From contig NZ_ALOU01000031.1 in assembly GCF_000292345.1 (NCBI RefSeq), positions 1-64,000 on the forward strand: DNA of 64,000 nucleotides, given 5' to 3'. Origin of the DNA: Cupriavidus sp. BIS7. GTDB lineage: Bacteria > Pseudomonadota > Gammaproteobacteria > Burkholderiales > Burkholderiaceae. Below, piece after piece: positions 27,071 to 35,817 of the stretch. Made by a program: the position numbers and the translations under genes. The number at the start of each line of letters is the position of its first letter. Within the stretch, counting starts at the first letter, position 1. A model generated the notes under the pieces. That model had not been told where the DNA came from and did no database searches. It saw only the letters and a list, made by a program, of their open reading frames with translations.

Positions 27071-27517
27071 ATGACACGTGCAACCCTGAGCGTTCCGCTT
27101 CGGGGCGCGCTGCTGCTGATCATCGTGTTGGCGCAGTTGTTGACCCCGCTTCTGCACGGCCATATTGGTACTCCTACCCAGACTGGCCTCCACGTGCATA
27201 CGACGCCGTCACGGTCTGTCGATTCTCATTCGCGTTTCGAATTGCTGCCTGGGCATGGGCATCATCACCATGCCTTTGCCTCCCACCGCGAGCCCTTCGA
27301 GGTGGATGTTGAAACGGGCATCGGTCCGGCTTCCTTTACCTTGCTGCTGCTGGCCGCCGCCGTACTTGGCGCTTCGGTCCTGACGTTCCTGCTGCGTGAA
27401 GCGCTGGCGGTCCACGCCATGCCTGGGCCGCGCTGGCGCGCGGTTCCGCGTTGCGGGCGATGGTCCAGCCGCGTCAGTCGGCCACCACCCGCACAAGCCC
27501 CACCGCTCTGCTCCTGA
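27071..27517 (+). CDS. Small His-rich membrane protein preceding the RND efflux genes
   Basis: A 148-residue protein with an N-terminal signal/membrane helix (GALLLIIVLAQLLTPLL), a periplasmic loop rich in His (LHGHIG, LHVHTTP, GHGHHHHAFASH) and a second hydrophobic helix (ASFTLLLLAAAVLGASVLTFLL at about 87-108). The position, 87 bases before a metal-efflux adaptor gene, and the His clusters suggest a metal-binding accessory role, comparable in place to CzcI-type small proteins, but sequence likeness to CzcI is not evident. Function is inferred from context only. Confidence 0.6.
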   Translation: MTRATLSVPLRGALLLIIVLAQLLTPLLHGHIGTPTQTGLHVHTTPSRSVDSHSRFELLPGHGHHHHAFASHREPFEVDVETGIGPASFTLLLLAAAVLGASVLTFLLREALAVHAMPGPRWRAVPRCGRWSSRVSRPPPAQAPPLCS

Positions 27518-27604
27518 TGCCGTTGGCCGGCTGCTCGCCGGCGTCTCTCGTGCACGCGCCTTGATCTGGTGCGCGCGCGGATCAAACGCATTCTGGAGTT
27601 ATCC

Positions 27605-28702
27605 ATGTTTTTCACCCGGATCCTGAGGACCGGCGCGGGGATCGCGTCGGCCATGATTCTTGCCGGGCATTCGTTTGCCCAGTCTCCAAGCCCGCAGGCG
27701 GTGCCGCCCGTGCCCTTGTCCGCGGACCAGGCGCGCGCGCTGGGCGTGCGGTTCAGCCCCGTCCAGACGTCTGCGAAGCTGGAAGTCGGCACGCACGCAC
27801 GCGTGGTTTTCCGGCCCGATGCCCAGTACGTTGTGGCGGCCCCCTATGCCGGCATCGTTCCGCGCGTGATCGTGGCTGTCGGCCAGACCGTTCGGCAGGG
27901 GCAGGCGCTGGCGACATTCGCCAGTCCGCAACTGTTCGAGACAAGCCGTGCGCTGACCGAGGCCAACTCGCAGGCCAACCTTGCCCAGAAGTCCCTCGCC
28001 CGCGACAAGCTGCTGTTCGATGACGGCATCATCGCCAACAGTCGGCTCCAGGCAACCGAGGCACGCGCTACGGAGGCCGCCGCGATGGTCAAGGCCCGGC
28101 GTGCCGAACTCGCGTCGGCCGGCATTGCATTCGGCGGGGCAGGCGGAGAGGCACAGCTTGTGGCCAGCCGGGCTGGCGTGGTGTCCGAGGTCAATGCCAT
28201 ACCCGGGGCACGTGTGGACGCTGCGGCGCCGCTGTTCCGGATCGTCAATCCGGACGCGCTGGAGCTGGACTTGCTGGTCGGCCGTGACATACCGGTGCCT
28301 TCGCCTGGCGATGGCGTGGAGGTCAGGCAGCGCGGCGCGGCCGGCAAGGTGATCGGCATTGCGCCGACCGGCGACGGCACGGCGGGCGTGCGCGTGCGCG
28401 CATCGCTGGAGCAGCGTGGCAACCTGCGCGCGGGAGAGAACATCAACGTGACGCTCGTGCTGCGCGGCGCCACGGGTGTCGGCGCAGAGGGCCGGGTGCG
28501 CATTCCCGCCGCCTCGCTGGTGTACTGGCAGGGCACACCGGGCGTGTTCCTGGCCACGGACAAGGGCTTCGAGTTCCACGGTGTCACGGTTGAAAGCACG
28601 GACGAAGCGACGGCAGTGGTGCGGACCAGCCTGCCCGCCGGGGCGCGCGTGGCGGTCAGCGGCATCGGCGCGCTCAAGGGCATCCTGACGGGAGATCAGT
28701 GA
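27605..28702 (+). CDS. Periplasmic adaptor (membrane fusion) protein of a heavy-metal RND efflux system
   Basis: A 365-residue protein from the ATG at 27605 (MFFTRILRTGAGIASAMILA), with a TGGAGTT ribosome site. A signal peptide ends near SFA (residue 25). The core is CzcB/CusB-like: a beta-barrel and lipoyl half (VVAAPYAGIVPRVIVAVGQTV), a coiled-coil hairpin (about 110-170) and the second lipoyl half (ASRAGVVSEVNAIPGARV). It lacks the N-terminal His- or Met-rich metal-binding extension of some relatives. It links the inner membrane pump to the outer membrane channel. Its stop overlaps the pump start. Confidence 0.88.
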   Translation: MFFTRILRTGAGIASAMILAGHSFAQSPSPQAVPPVPLSADQARALGVRFSPVQTSAKLEVGTHARVVFRPDAQYVVAAPYAGIVPRVIVAVGQTVRQGQALATFASPQLFETSRALTEANSQANLAQKSLARDKLLFDDGIIANSRLQATEARATEAAAMVKARRAELASAGIAFGGAGGEAQLVASRAGVVSEVNAIPGARVDAAAPLFRIVNPDALELDLLVGRDIPVPSPGDGVEVRQRGAAGKVIGIAPTGDGTAGVRVRASLEQRGNLRAGENINVTLVLRGATGVGAEGRVRIPAASLVYWQGTPGVFLATDKGFEFHGVTVESTDEATAVVRTSLPAGARVAVSGIGALKGILTGDQ

Positions 28703-31700
28703 TGCTGGGCCGACTGATCGAATTTTCACTGCGGCAGCGCCCGCTGGTGCTGATCGCCGCATGCGTGCTGGCGATTGCCGGCGCATGGGCTTACCTGAAC
28801 CTGCCGATCGATGCGTTTCCCGACATCTCGCCCACGCAGGTCAAGTTGGTGCTGAAAGTGCCGGGCATGACGCCCGAGGAAGTCGAGCAGCGTGTCTCGA
28901 CACCGATCGAGCAGGAACTGCTCGGCATCCCTCACAAGACGATCGTCCGCTCGGTGTCGAAATACGGCATCAGCGATGTGACGGTCGATTTCGAGGAAGG
29001 CGTGGACGTCTACTGGGCGCGCCAGCAGGTCTCTGAACGTCTGGCAGGCATCGCGCGCGATCTGCCTTCGTCGGCGGTAGGCGGGCTGGCGCCCATCACC
29101 ACGCCGCTTGGCGAGATGTTCATGTTCACCGTCGATGGCGATGGCTACAGCCTGGCCGAACGCCGTCGCGTGCTCGACTGGGTGATTCGCCCCGCGCTGC
29201 GAACGGTGGCGGGCGTGGCCGATGTCAATGCGCTTGGCGGCGAAGTCCGCAGCTACGAAGTCATTCCCGACCCGGCGCGGCTGCGTGCCCGAAGCGTAAC
29301 GCTGCAGCAGTTGCGCGATGCGCTCGATACCAATAACCGCAACGATGGAGCAGGGCGACTGGAGCAGGGCGACGAGCACTGGGTCGTGCGCGTGGAAGGC
29401 GGCGTGCGTGGCGTCGATGACCTGCGTGCGATCGTGATCGAGCCCGCACAGGGCATGGTGAGCGCGGCTTCCGTGACGGTGGGCGATGTGGCCACCGTCA
29501 AGCTTGGGGAGGCCACGCGCAATGGCGCGGTAAGCCAGGACGGACGCGGCGAGGTGGTCGAAGGCCTGGTGCTCGGCCTGCGCGGCGCGGACGCCCGCAA
29601 GCTGGTGGAAGCCGTGCAGGCGCGCCTTGACACGCTGGCGCCGCAGTTGCCAAAGGGCATGACCACGCATGTGTTCTACAACCGTGGCGAACTGGTGTCG
29701 CGTGCAGCCAATACCGTCGTGCGCGCGCTGATCGAGGCCAGCGTGCTGGTGGTGGTGACGCTGTACCTGTTTCTCGGCGGCGTGCGCGCGGCGCTTGTGG
29801 TGGCCACTACGTTGCCGCTGTCGATGCTGGCCACATTCCTGCTGATGCACTACGTCGGGCTCACCGCCAACCTGATGAGCCTGGGTGGCCTGGCCATCGC
29901 GCTGGGCATGCTTGTGGATGCCGCCGTGGTGGTGGTGGAGAACATAGAGACCGCGTTGGCGCGCAAGAGCGAACACGGTACGCATGCAGACCTGCGCGGC
30001 GCCGCCATACGCCATGCGGTGGCATCGGTGGCCACACCGATGCTGGCAGGCGTGTCGATCATCGCCATCGTGTTCCTTCCGCTGCTGTCGTTGCAGGGGC
30101 TGGAGGGCAAGCTGTTTGCGCCGGTGGCGTTGACGATCGTGCTGGCGCTGGCTGCGTCGATCGTCATTGCCTTCACGGTGGTACCGGCGCTGGCGTCGTT
30201 GCTGTTGCTGGCCCATGCCGACGAAATGCCGTGGCTGATGCGCAAGGTGGCTGACGGGTTTGCACGGGTGCAGCAGTGGAGCTTCGCGCATCGCCGCATC
30301 GTTTTTGGCGTGGCAGGCGCGGCGCTGGCGCTGGCTGTGCTGCTGTACGTATCCGTCGGCAAGACGTTCATGCCGACCATGGACGAGGGCGACCTGATCG
30401 TGCAACTGCAGAAGGCGCCGTCGGTATCGCTGGCGGCATCGCTCGATCTGGACCAGCGCGTACAGCAGGCGTTGCTCAAGGAGGTGCCGGAGATCCGTTC
30501 GATCGTGGCACGCTCTGGCTCCGATGACCTGGGGCTCGATCCAATGGGCCTGAATGAGACCGATACGTTCCTGGTACTCAAGCCGAAGGACCAATGGCGT
30601 GGCAGCAAGGACGACATCGTCGAGGCGATCCGGAAGGTGATGGAGCGCTTCCCCGGTGTGGTCTACGGATTCACGCAGCCGATCGAGATGCGTGTATCGG
30701 AGATGCTGACCGGCACGCGCGGCGATGTGGCCATCAAGATCTTCGGCAGCAACCTCGCCGCCATCGACAGCGCAGCGCAGACCATCGCCGCCACGGTACG
30801 CAAGATCAACGGCGTGGCCGAGGTCATTGCGCCGAGCAACAGCGGCGTGCAGTACATGAACGTGGTGCTCGATCGCGCGGCCGCCGGTCAGGCGGGATTC
30901 AGCGGAGATGCGCTGCAGGCGCAACTTCGCGCGCTGGTGGAGGGCGACCGGATCGGTGTGGTGCCGGAAGGCATCGTGCGTACGCCGCTGATTCTGCGCG
31001 GCGGGCCTGGATTGCGACAGGCGCCGGAGTCGTTCGCGAACCTGCTGGTGACGGCGCCGGACGGCAAGGTCTGGCCGCTGACGTCGCTGGCGCGTATCGA
31101 GCGGATCGACGGGCCGGTACGTATCAACCATGAGGATGGTGCGCGCTTCGCGGTGGTGCAGGTCAACGTGACCGGTCGGGACCTGGCCGGCTTCGTGCAG
31201 GAAGCGCAGGCCGCGGTGGGCCGTATCGGCTCGCTCAACGGATTGCGCATCGTGTGGGGCGGCCAGTTCGAGAACCAGCAGCGCGCCGCGGCGCGTCTGG
31301 CGCTGGTGGTGCCGCTGGCCCTTGGCGCGATCTTCCTGCTGCTGATGCTGACATTCCGCTCGATTCGTCAGGCGGTGCTGGTGATCGCCAATATTCCGTT
31401 CGCACTGGTTGGCGGCATTGCCGCGCTGCGGCTGTCGGGCGAGTACATGTCGGTGCCGGCATCGGTGGGCTTTATCGCGCTGCTTGGCATCGCCGTGCTC
31501 AATGGCGTGGTGCTGGTGTCGCATTTCAATGCGCTGCTCGACGCCGGCCACGACATGGCCACGACCGTGCGCGTGGGCGTGCGCGATCGATTGCGGCCGG
31601 TGTTGATGACTGCCTGTATCACGGCGCTCGGCATGATTCCGCTGCTGCTGGCTTCCGGGCCCGGGTCAGAGATCCAGCGTCCGCTGGCCGTTGTCGTGTC

Positions 31701-31809
31701 GGGTGGTCTGGTCACTTCCACGGCGCTCACGCTGCTGCTGCTGCCGTTGCTGTTCGAACGCTTCGGCTTGCCCGGGCTTCGTCTGACTGCCCAGGGAGAA
31801 ACGCAATGA
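28702..31809 (+). CDS. Heavy-metal efflux RND pump (CzcA/CusA family)
   Basis: This 1035-residue inner membrane pump has twelve predicted helices and two large periplasmic loops, the normal RND length. The helix 4 signature near residue 400-412 reads GMLVDAAVVVVEN. CzcA-type Zn/Co pumps have DFGxxVDGAV; here the first Asp is missing and Ala follows the second, closer to the Cu/Ag branch and to pumps of unassigned substrate. It is driven by the proton gradient and exports metal from the periplasm or cytoplasm. Gene order is adaptor, pump, outer membrane protein, with translational overlap at both junctions. Confidence 0.9.
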   Translation: MLGRLIEFSLRQRPLVLIAACVLAIAGAWAYLNLPIDAFPDISPTQVKLVLKVPGMTPEEVEQRVSTPIEQELLGIPHKTIVRSVSKYGISDVTVDFEEGVDVYWARQQVSERLAGIARDLPSSAVGGLAPITTPLGEMFMFTVDGDGYSLAERRRVLDWVIRPALRTVAGVADVNALGGEVRSYEVIPDPARLRARSVTLQQLRDALDTNNRNDGAGRLEQGDEHWVVRVEGGVRGVDDLRAIVIEPAQGMVSAASVTVGDVATVKLGEATRNGAVSQDGRGEVVEGLVLGLRGADARKLVEAVQARLDTLAPQLPKGMTTHVFYNRGELVSRAANTVVRALIEASVLVVVTLYLFLGGVRAALVVATTLPLSMLATFLLMHYVGLTANLMSLGGLAIALGMLVDAAVVVVENIETALARKSEHGTHADLRGAAIRHAVASVATPMLAGVSIIAIVFLPLLSLQGLEGKLFAPVALTIVLALAASIVIAFTVVPALASLLLLAHADEMPWLMRKVADGFARVQQWSFAHRRIVFGVAGAALALAVLLYVSVGKTFMPTMDEGDLIVQLQKAPSVSLAASLDLDQRVQQALLKEVPEIRSIVARSGSDDLGLDPMGLNETDTFLVLKPKDQWRGSKDDIVEAIRKVMERFPGVVYGFTQPIEMRVSEMLTGTRGDVAIKIFGSNLAAIDSAAQTIAATVRKINGVAEVIAPSNSGVQYMNVVLDRAAAGQAGFSGDALQAQLRALVEGDRIGVVPEGIVRTPLILRGGPGLRQAPESFANLLVTAPDGKVWPLTSLARIERIDGPVRINHEDGARFAVVQVNVTGRDLAGFVQEAQAAVGRIGSLNGLRIVWGGQFENQQRAAARLALVVPLALGAIFLLLMLTFRSIRQAVLVIANIPFALVGGIAALRLSGEYMSVPASVGFIALLGIAVLNGVVLVSHFNALLDAGHDMATTVRVGVRDRLRPVLMTACITALGMIPLLLASGPGSEIQRPLAVVVSGGLVTSTALTLLLLPLLFERFGLPGLRLTAQGETQ

Positions 31810-33065
31810 AGCCGATCATGCTGAGCATCACGAAGGTGCTGATTGGGGCGGCCGTGCTGTCGAGCATCGCGGCGCGCGCGCAGGATGCGCTGTCGTACCT
31901 GCCTGCCGAAGGGGCAGTGCGCGAGGCCGTCTTGCAATCGCCTGACGTACTGACTGCGGAGTCACGGCGGGACGCCACGCTGGCACGTGCCGAGGGCACG
32001 CGCGCCGGTACTGCGGAAACCGTGATCCGTGCGATCGGACAAGGCCGGCAGGTTCGCGAGCCTTCCGAACGCTATGCCGAAGGCCAGATTGCGGTGGAAC
32101 GGCCGTTGCGCCTCTGGGGCAAGGCCCAGGCCGATGGCGCGCTGGCCGATCTTGCGGCGGAAGCCGGCAATCTGGCGGTGAAGGATGCCCGTCACGAAAC
32201 GTCGCGGCAGATCCTGAGTCTCTGGATCGCCGTCATTCGTGCGAGCCAGGCCCGCATGGCGGCCGAAGACAACGCGCGTGCTGCATCGGATCTGGCGACC
32301 ATGACCGCTCGCCGCGTTCAGGTGGGCGATGCCGCGCGTCTCGATGCCGAACTGGCGGCGGCGGAGCTGGCCCGTGCGCGTGCCGCCGTGGCGACGGCCG
32401 AGGCGGCCGAAGCGGCATCGCTGGCGGATCTGCGCGCGCGCTTTCCGATGGTGGGACGTCCCACGCCAGAACCGGTCAGGATCGTGCTGCCGCCCGCTCC
32501 GCAGGAGCCCGCCGAGCAGCTGCGTACCGAGTACGTACAGGACAGCCACGAGTACCGGCTGGCGATGGCGGAGGAGGCCCATGCACAGCAACAGGCCAAA
32601 CGCGCGGATCTCGATCGCAAGCCCGATCCGACGGTGGGCATGTTCGTCACGGTGGAGCGCGGCGGCGCCGAGCGGATTCTCGGTGTCAGTGTGTCGATGC
32701 CGCTCGGGTCTGCCTATCGCCGCTCGAACGCTGTAGCGGCCGCGGCGGATGCCGAGACCGCGGCGCGGCGACGGCTCGGCCTTGAGCGCAAGCTGGGCGC
32801 GGAGTTCGACGTGCTGTACCGGAACCTGTCGGGCAAGCGCGCCGCATCGGTGGCGCAGACCGAGGCCGCCGCGTTGCAGCGCACGGCGTCCGAGCGTGCG
32901 ACGCGCGCCTATCGCGCGGGTGAATCGGGCTTGCCCGAACTCATTGCCGTGCGCCGCAGCCTGGCGGATGCCTTGCTGGCGGAGCGCCTGGCAAGCGTTG
33001 ACGTCCTGGAATCGGACAGCCGTCTGAAGCTGGATCTCCACCGCATGTGGGACTTTGATGAGTGA
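31806..33065 (+). CDS. TolC-like outer membrane factor of the metal efflux system (CzcC-like)
   Basis: A 419-residue protein whose ATG overlaps the pump stop. The signal peptide ends near ARA (residue 24). Two long alpha-helical repeats follow (about 60-215 and 260-415), rich in Ala, Arg and Glu, for example RHETSRQILSLWIAVIRASQ and RAYRAGESGLPELIAVRRSL, as in CzcC/OEP proteins. It should form the trimeric channel completing the tripartite efflux pump. Encoding it last rather than first differs from the classical czcCBA order. Confidence 0.88.
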   Translation: MKPIMLSITKVLIGAAVLSSIAARAQDALSYLPAEGAVREAVLQSPDVLTAESRRDATLARAEGTRAGTAETVIRAIGQGRQVREPSERYAEGQIAVERPLRLWGKAQADGALADLAAEAGNLAVKDARHETSRQILSLWIAVIRASQARMAAEDNARAASDLATMTARRVQVGDAARLDAELAAAELARARAAVATAEAAEAASLADLRARFPMVGRPTPEPVRIVLPPAPQEPAEQLRTEYVQDSHEYRLAMAEEAHAQQQAKRADLDRKPDPTVGMFVTVERGGAERILGVSVSMPLGSAYRRSNAVAAAADAETAARRRLGLERKLGAEFDVLYRNLSGKRAASVAQTEAAALQRTASERATRAYRAGESGLPELIAVRRSLADALLAERLASVDVLESDSRLKLDLHRMWDFDE

Positions 33066-33083
33066 GGAGCTAGCTCCCTGAAG

Positions 33084-33114
33084 GGCCCGGCAGACGCAAC
33101 CCGTCTGTTGGGCC
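33084..33114 (+). terminator. Hairpin at the end of the efflux operon
   Basis: A 13-bp stem including two G-U pairs (GGCCCGGCAGACG with CGTCTGTTGGGCC) and a five-base loop, 18 bases past the czcC-like stop. It lacks a T-run, so termination may be partial. Confidence 0.45.
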
Positions 33115-33123
33115 GTTCAACAA

Positions 33124-33139
33124 TATATAAATTTATATA
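33124..33139. promoter_or_regulatory. Perfect AT-rich 16-bp palindrome, probable BigR-like operator
   Basis: TATATAAA-TTTATATA is a perfect palindrome 29 bases before the ArsR-type start codon, in otherwise GC-rich DNA. BigR-type repressors bind AT-rich palindromes overlapping their own -10 region. A TATACT at 33136-33141 could serve as the -10 element. The operator role is inferred. Confidence 0.65.
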
Positions 33140-33168
33140 CTATACTTCGCGAAAGTATTGGATTGCGC

Positions 33169-33546
33169 ATGAGCCACCCCCATCCCTCCACAGACCTCGT
33201 CAGCCTGCAAAGTGCAGCGGAGGATGCCTGCGCGCTGCTCAAGGTGCTGGCCAATCGTGACCGGCTGCTGTTGATGTGCCAGCTTTCCCAGGGAGAAATG
33301 TCCGTCGGCGAATTGGAAGCGCGGCTTGGCATTCATCAGCCGACGCTGTCGCAGCAGCTTGCCGTGCTCCGGGAGTCCGGGCTGGTTTCAACGCGCCGCG
33401 AGGGCAAGAGCATCATCTATGCGGTGGCCAGCGGGCAGGCGCTTGCTGTCATGGGCGTGCTGTATGAACAGTTCTGCGCCAATACGAACACGACTACGAA
33501 CACGACAACGAACACGCAAGGAGAGGGGCGACATGCTGCTGATTGA
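33169..33546 (+). CDS. bigR: BigR-like ArsR-family persulfide-responsive repressor
   Basis: This 125-residue winged-helix protein has the ArsR core (SVGELEARLGIHQPTLSQQL, VLRESGLVSTRREGKSIIY) and lacks the metal-binding ELCVCDL motif. Two Cys, C37 and C103, are 66 residues apart, the same spacing as the redox Cys pair C42/C108 of BigR, which form a disulfide or polysulfide bridge and release DNA in response to sulfide. Two YeeE/YedE-type transporter genes follow, as in BigR operons. The tail (NTNTTTNTTTNTQ) is low complexity. The last bases overlap the next gene. Confidence 0.82.
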   Translation: MSHPHPSTDLVSLQSAAEDACALLKVLANRDRLLLMCQLSQGEMSVGELEARLGIHQPTLSQQLAVLRESGLVSTRREGKSIIYAVASGQALAVMGVLYEQFCANTNTTTNTTTNTQGEGRHAAD

Positions 33547-33970
33547 TCTTGGCAACTTCACACCGGGCCTGTCCCTGGCCGGCGGGCTCATCATCGGCGT
33601 GGCCGCCACCGTGCTGGTGCTCTTCAATGGCCGGATTGCGGGCATCAGCGGCATCCTGGGCGGGCTGCTCAGCTTGCCGCGCAACGACATGACGTGGCGG
33701 CTGGCTTTCCTTGCTGGCCTGATCGGCGCACCAGTAGCCGCAGCACTGTTTGGCATGCCGGCCCAGGCCGACATCCAGGCGAGCTGGGGCGAAGTCCTCA
33801 TCGCAGGCTTTCTGGTGGGGATCGGCACGCGCTATGCCAGCGGCTGCACGAGTGGTCATGGTGTCTGTGGCATCTCGCGCGGGTCCATCCGTTCGCTGGT
33901 GGCCACGCTGACATTCATGGCAGCGGGATTCCTGACCGTCTTCGTAACCCGTCATCTGATTGGAGGCTGA
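33533..33970 (+). CDS. YeeE/YedE family sulfur-compound transporter, first half
   Basis: A 145-residue protein with four predicted membrane helices. The conserved motif GTRYASGCTSGHGVCGISRGS (shown here as GCTSGHGVCG near residue 104) is the DUF395 signature with a reactive Cys, as in thiosulfate/sulfur transport proteins of the YeeE/YedE group. The ATG overlaps the bigR 3' end by 14 bases, showing translational coupling. It probably acts with the next gene as a split transporter. Substrate is likely a reduced sulfur species such as thiosulfate or persulfide; that is inferred from family and context. Confidence 0.85.
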   Translation: MLLIDLGNFTPGLSLAGGLIIGVAATVLVLFNGRIAGISGILGGLLSLPRNDMTWRLAFLAGLIGAPVAAALFGMPAQADIQASWGEVLIAGFLVGIGTRYASGCTSGHGVCGISRGSIRSLVATLTFMAAGFLTVFVTRHLIGG

Positions 33971-33971
33971 C

Positions 33972-34403
33972 ATGGGCGCCATTACTGCACTGCTTGCAGG
34001 CCTGCTGTTCGGCATTGGCCTGATGGTTTCCGGCATGGCGAATCCGGCCAAGGTGCTCGGTTTTCTCGATCTGGCCGGACGCTGGGACCCATCGCTGGCC
34101 TTTGTGATGGTGGGCGCCATCGTCATTGGCTCAATGGCGTTCCTGCTTGCCAGGCGCCGCCAGCGTTCGCTGCTGGGGCTGCCCATGCAATTGCCGGCAA
34201 GCACTGTCATTACGCCGAGGCTCGTGATCGGCAGCGCGCTGTTCGGAGTCGGCTGGGGTACGGCGGGATTCTGCCCCGGCCCCGCGTTGGTGGCGCTTGG
34301 CGCCGGCTACCCGAAGGCCGTCGGCTTTGTCATGGCCATGGTGGCGGGGATGCTCGTATTCGAGGTGATGGAACGTGCCAGGGCTCGCGTGGTGCGTGCC
34401 TGA
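33972..34403 (+). CDS. YeeE/YedE family (DUF6691-type) transporter, second half
   Basis: This 143-residue protein has four predicted helices and starts one base after the previous stop. Conserved blocks are GLMVSGMANPAKVLGFLDL and GVGWGTAGFCPGPALVALG, which carries the second reactive Cys. In many bacteria the pair is encoded together after a BigR-type repressor. Together the two halves would form one sulfur-compound transporter in the inner membrane. Confidence 0.85.
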   Translation: MGAITALLAGLLFGIGLMVSGMANPAKVLGFLDLAGRWDPSLAFVMVGAIVIGSMAFLLARRRQRSLLGLPMQLPASTVITPRLVIGSALFGVGWGTAGFCPGPALVALGAGYPKAVGFVMAMVAGMLVFEVMERARARVVRA

Positions 34404-34422
34404 CTGCAGCACGTCCTGTCAG

Positions 34423-35817
34423 TTAGGCGCCGGCGCCTTGGCGTTGTGGCTGCGGCGCAGCGGGGAAGCGCAGCGTGAAGCGGGTTTTCCCGTTTGCTGA
34501 CTGGACCGAGATCGCGCCACCGTGCGCCGTCATGATCGCGCGGGTGATGGAAAGCCCAAGGCCGACGCTGTCGGATTCCGGGCGCACTCGCGATTTATCG
34601 CCGCGGAAGAATCGGTCGAATAGCGATGGCAGCAACTCGGCCGGAATGGCGGGGCCGTCGTTCTCCACGGCCACCACAACCTCGGCCGCTTCCGTATGGG
34701 CTTCGACGACAACCGATCCCCCTTGCGGCGTATGGCGCAACGCATTGGAGAGCAGGTTGCTCAGTGCGCGCCGCAGCATCAATCGATCGCCCTCGACGAT
34801 GCCGTCACCAAGCAGCCGCAGCGCCACTTGTCTGTCTTCGGCCAGCGCCTCATAGAAATCGAACAGCGCCTGCGCTTCCTGCGCGATGGAAATGGGCTCC
34901 TTGTGAGGCAGATCCAGCCCGTGTTCCATCTTGGCGAGATACAGCATGTCAGACACCATGCGCGACAGGCGCTGAAGCTCTTCCGCGTTCGACGCCAGGA
35001 TATCGCGGTACTTTGCAGCGTCCCTCGGCTGGGACAGCGCCACCTGCGTTTGCGTCATCAGGTTGGTCAGCGGCGTGCGTAGTTCGTGCGCCAGGTCGGA
35101 CGAGAATTCGGACAGCCGGCGGAAATCGCGCTGCAAGCGCTCCAGCATCGCATTCAGATTGGCGGCCAGATCCGCCATTTCCTCGGGCACGGCATCAACC
35201 GGCATGCGTTCATGGAGCTTGTCTCCCGTGACGACGTTGGCCCGCGTGGCCATTGCGCGCAATGGCGCCAGGCCCCGGCGCGCCGCCCACCAGCCAAAGA
35301 TGCCGCTGGCCAGCACGGCTAGCGCCACGTAGGAGACGAGCGATCGACGGAACGCATGCACGAAGTGTTCGTGGATCTCGGTGTCCATCGCCAGCAGGAT
35401 GTCGATGCGATTGCCCGGTGCCGCGAGTTCGGCGCGCATGCCGCGATAGCTCTTGTCCCCCTGTTTCCACTGGAAGAAGCCTTCGTTGCTGACGTGATCG
35501 CGCGATGCGGCGATTGCCGTGCCGAAGTCGAAGTCCGGCGTAGCGTAGCGCGTGCTGCCATCGGCGCCGCGTGCAAGCACCAGCAGGCCGCTGTGATGCT
35601 GGTAGGTATCGGTCAGCCTTGCAGGAAGCGCATCGCCGGTGTTCGCGGCAATCGTCTTCTCTACCAGCCGCATGTTGTCGCGCAGCAGCGCGTAGTCCTC
35701 TTCCGCGAAGTGCCTGTCCATCGCCGTGAAGATCAACAGCCCTAGTCCGAGCAACACGCAGGCCGAAGACAGCGAGAAGAACGCGGTCAGGCGTGTGGTC
35801 AGCGAGTAGCCGCGCAT
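34423..35817 (-). CDS. copS: Copper-responsive sensor histidine kinase CopS
   Basis: A 464-residue membrane kinase whose ATG overlaps the copR stop (ATGA). Helices at about 10-32 and 160-180 bracket a periplasmic sensor, followed by HAMP, the phosphoacceptor H244 in SSDLAHELRTPLTN, and the ATPase domain with LSNLLSNALRHTP and VGLGLSITRAI. It matches the CopS/CusS heavy-metal sensor group. With CopR it should activate copABCD when periplasmic copper rises. An open frame continues upstream of the start through copR but is only a shadow. Confidence 0.9.
   Translation of the reverse strand: MRGYSLTTRLTAFFSLSSACVLLGLGLLIFTAMDRHFAEEDYALLRDNMRLVEKTIAANTGDALPARLTDTYQHHSGLLVLARGADGSTRYATPDFDFGTAIAASRDHVSNEGFFQWKQGDKSYRGMRAELAAPGNRIDILLAMDTEIHEHFVHAFRRSLVSYVALAVLASGIFGWWAARRGLAPLRAMATRANVVTGDKLHERMPVDAVPEEMADLAANLNAMLERLQRDFRRLSEFSSDLAHELRTPLTNLMTQTQVALSQPRDAAKYRDILASNAEELQRLSRMVSDMLYLAKMEHGLDLPHKEPISIAQEAQALFDFYEALAEDRQVALRLLGDGIVEGDRLMLRRALSNLLSNALRHTPQGGSVVVEAHTEAAEVVVAVENDGPAIPAELLPSLFDRFFRGDKSRVRPESDSVGLGLSITRAIMTAHGGAISVQSANGKTRFTLRFPAAPQPQRQGAGA

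Noticed and set aside
28726-31551. A 941-codon open frame antisense to the RND pump gene
   Set aside because: It mirrors codon bias of the GC-rich pump gene, is His/Arg/Gln-rich with no family pattern and no ribosome site; the sense frame is a full-length RND protein.
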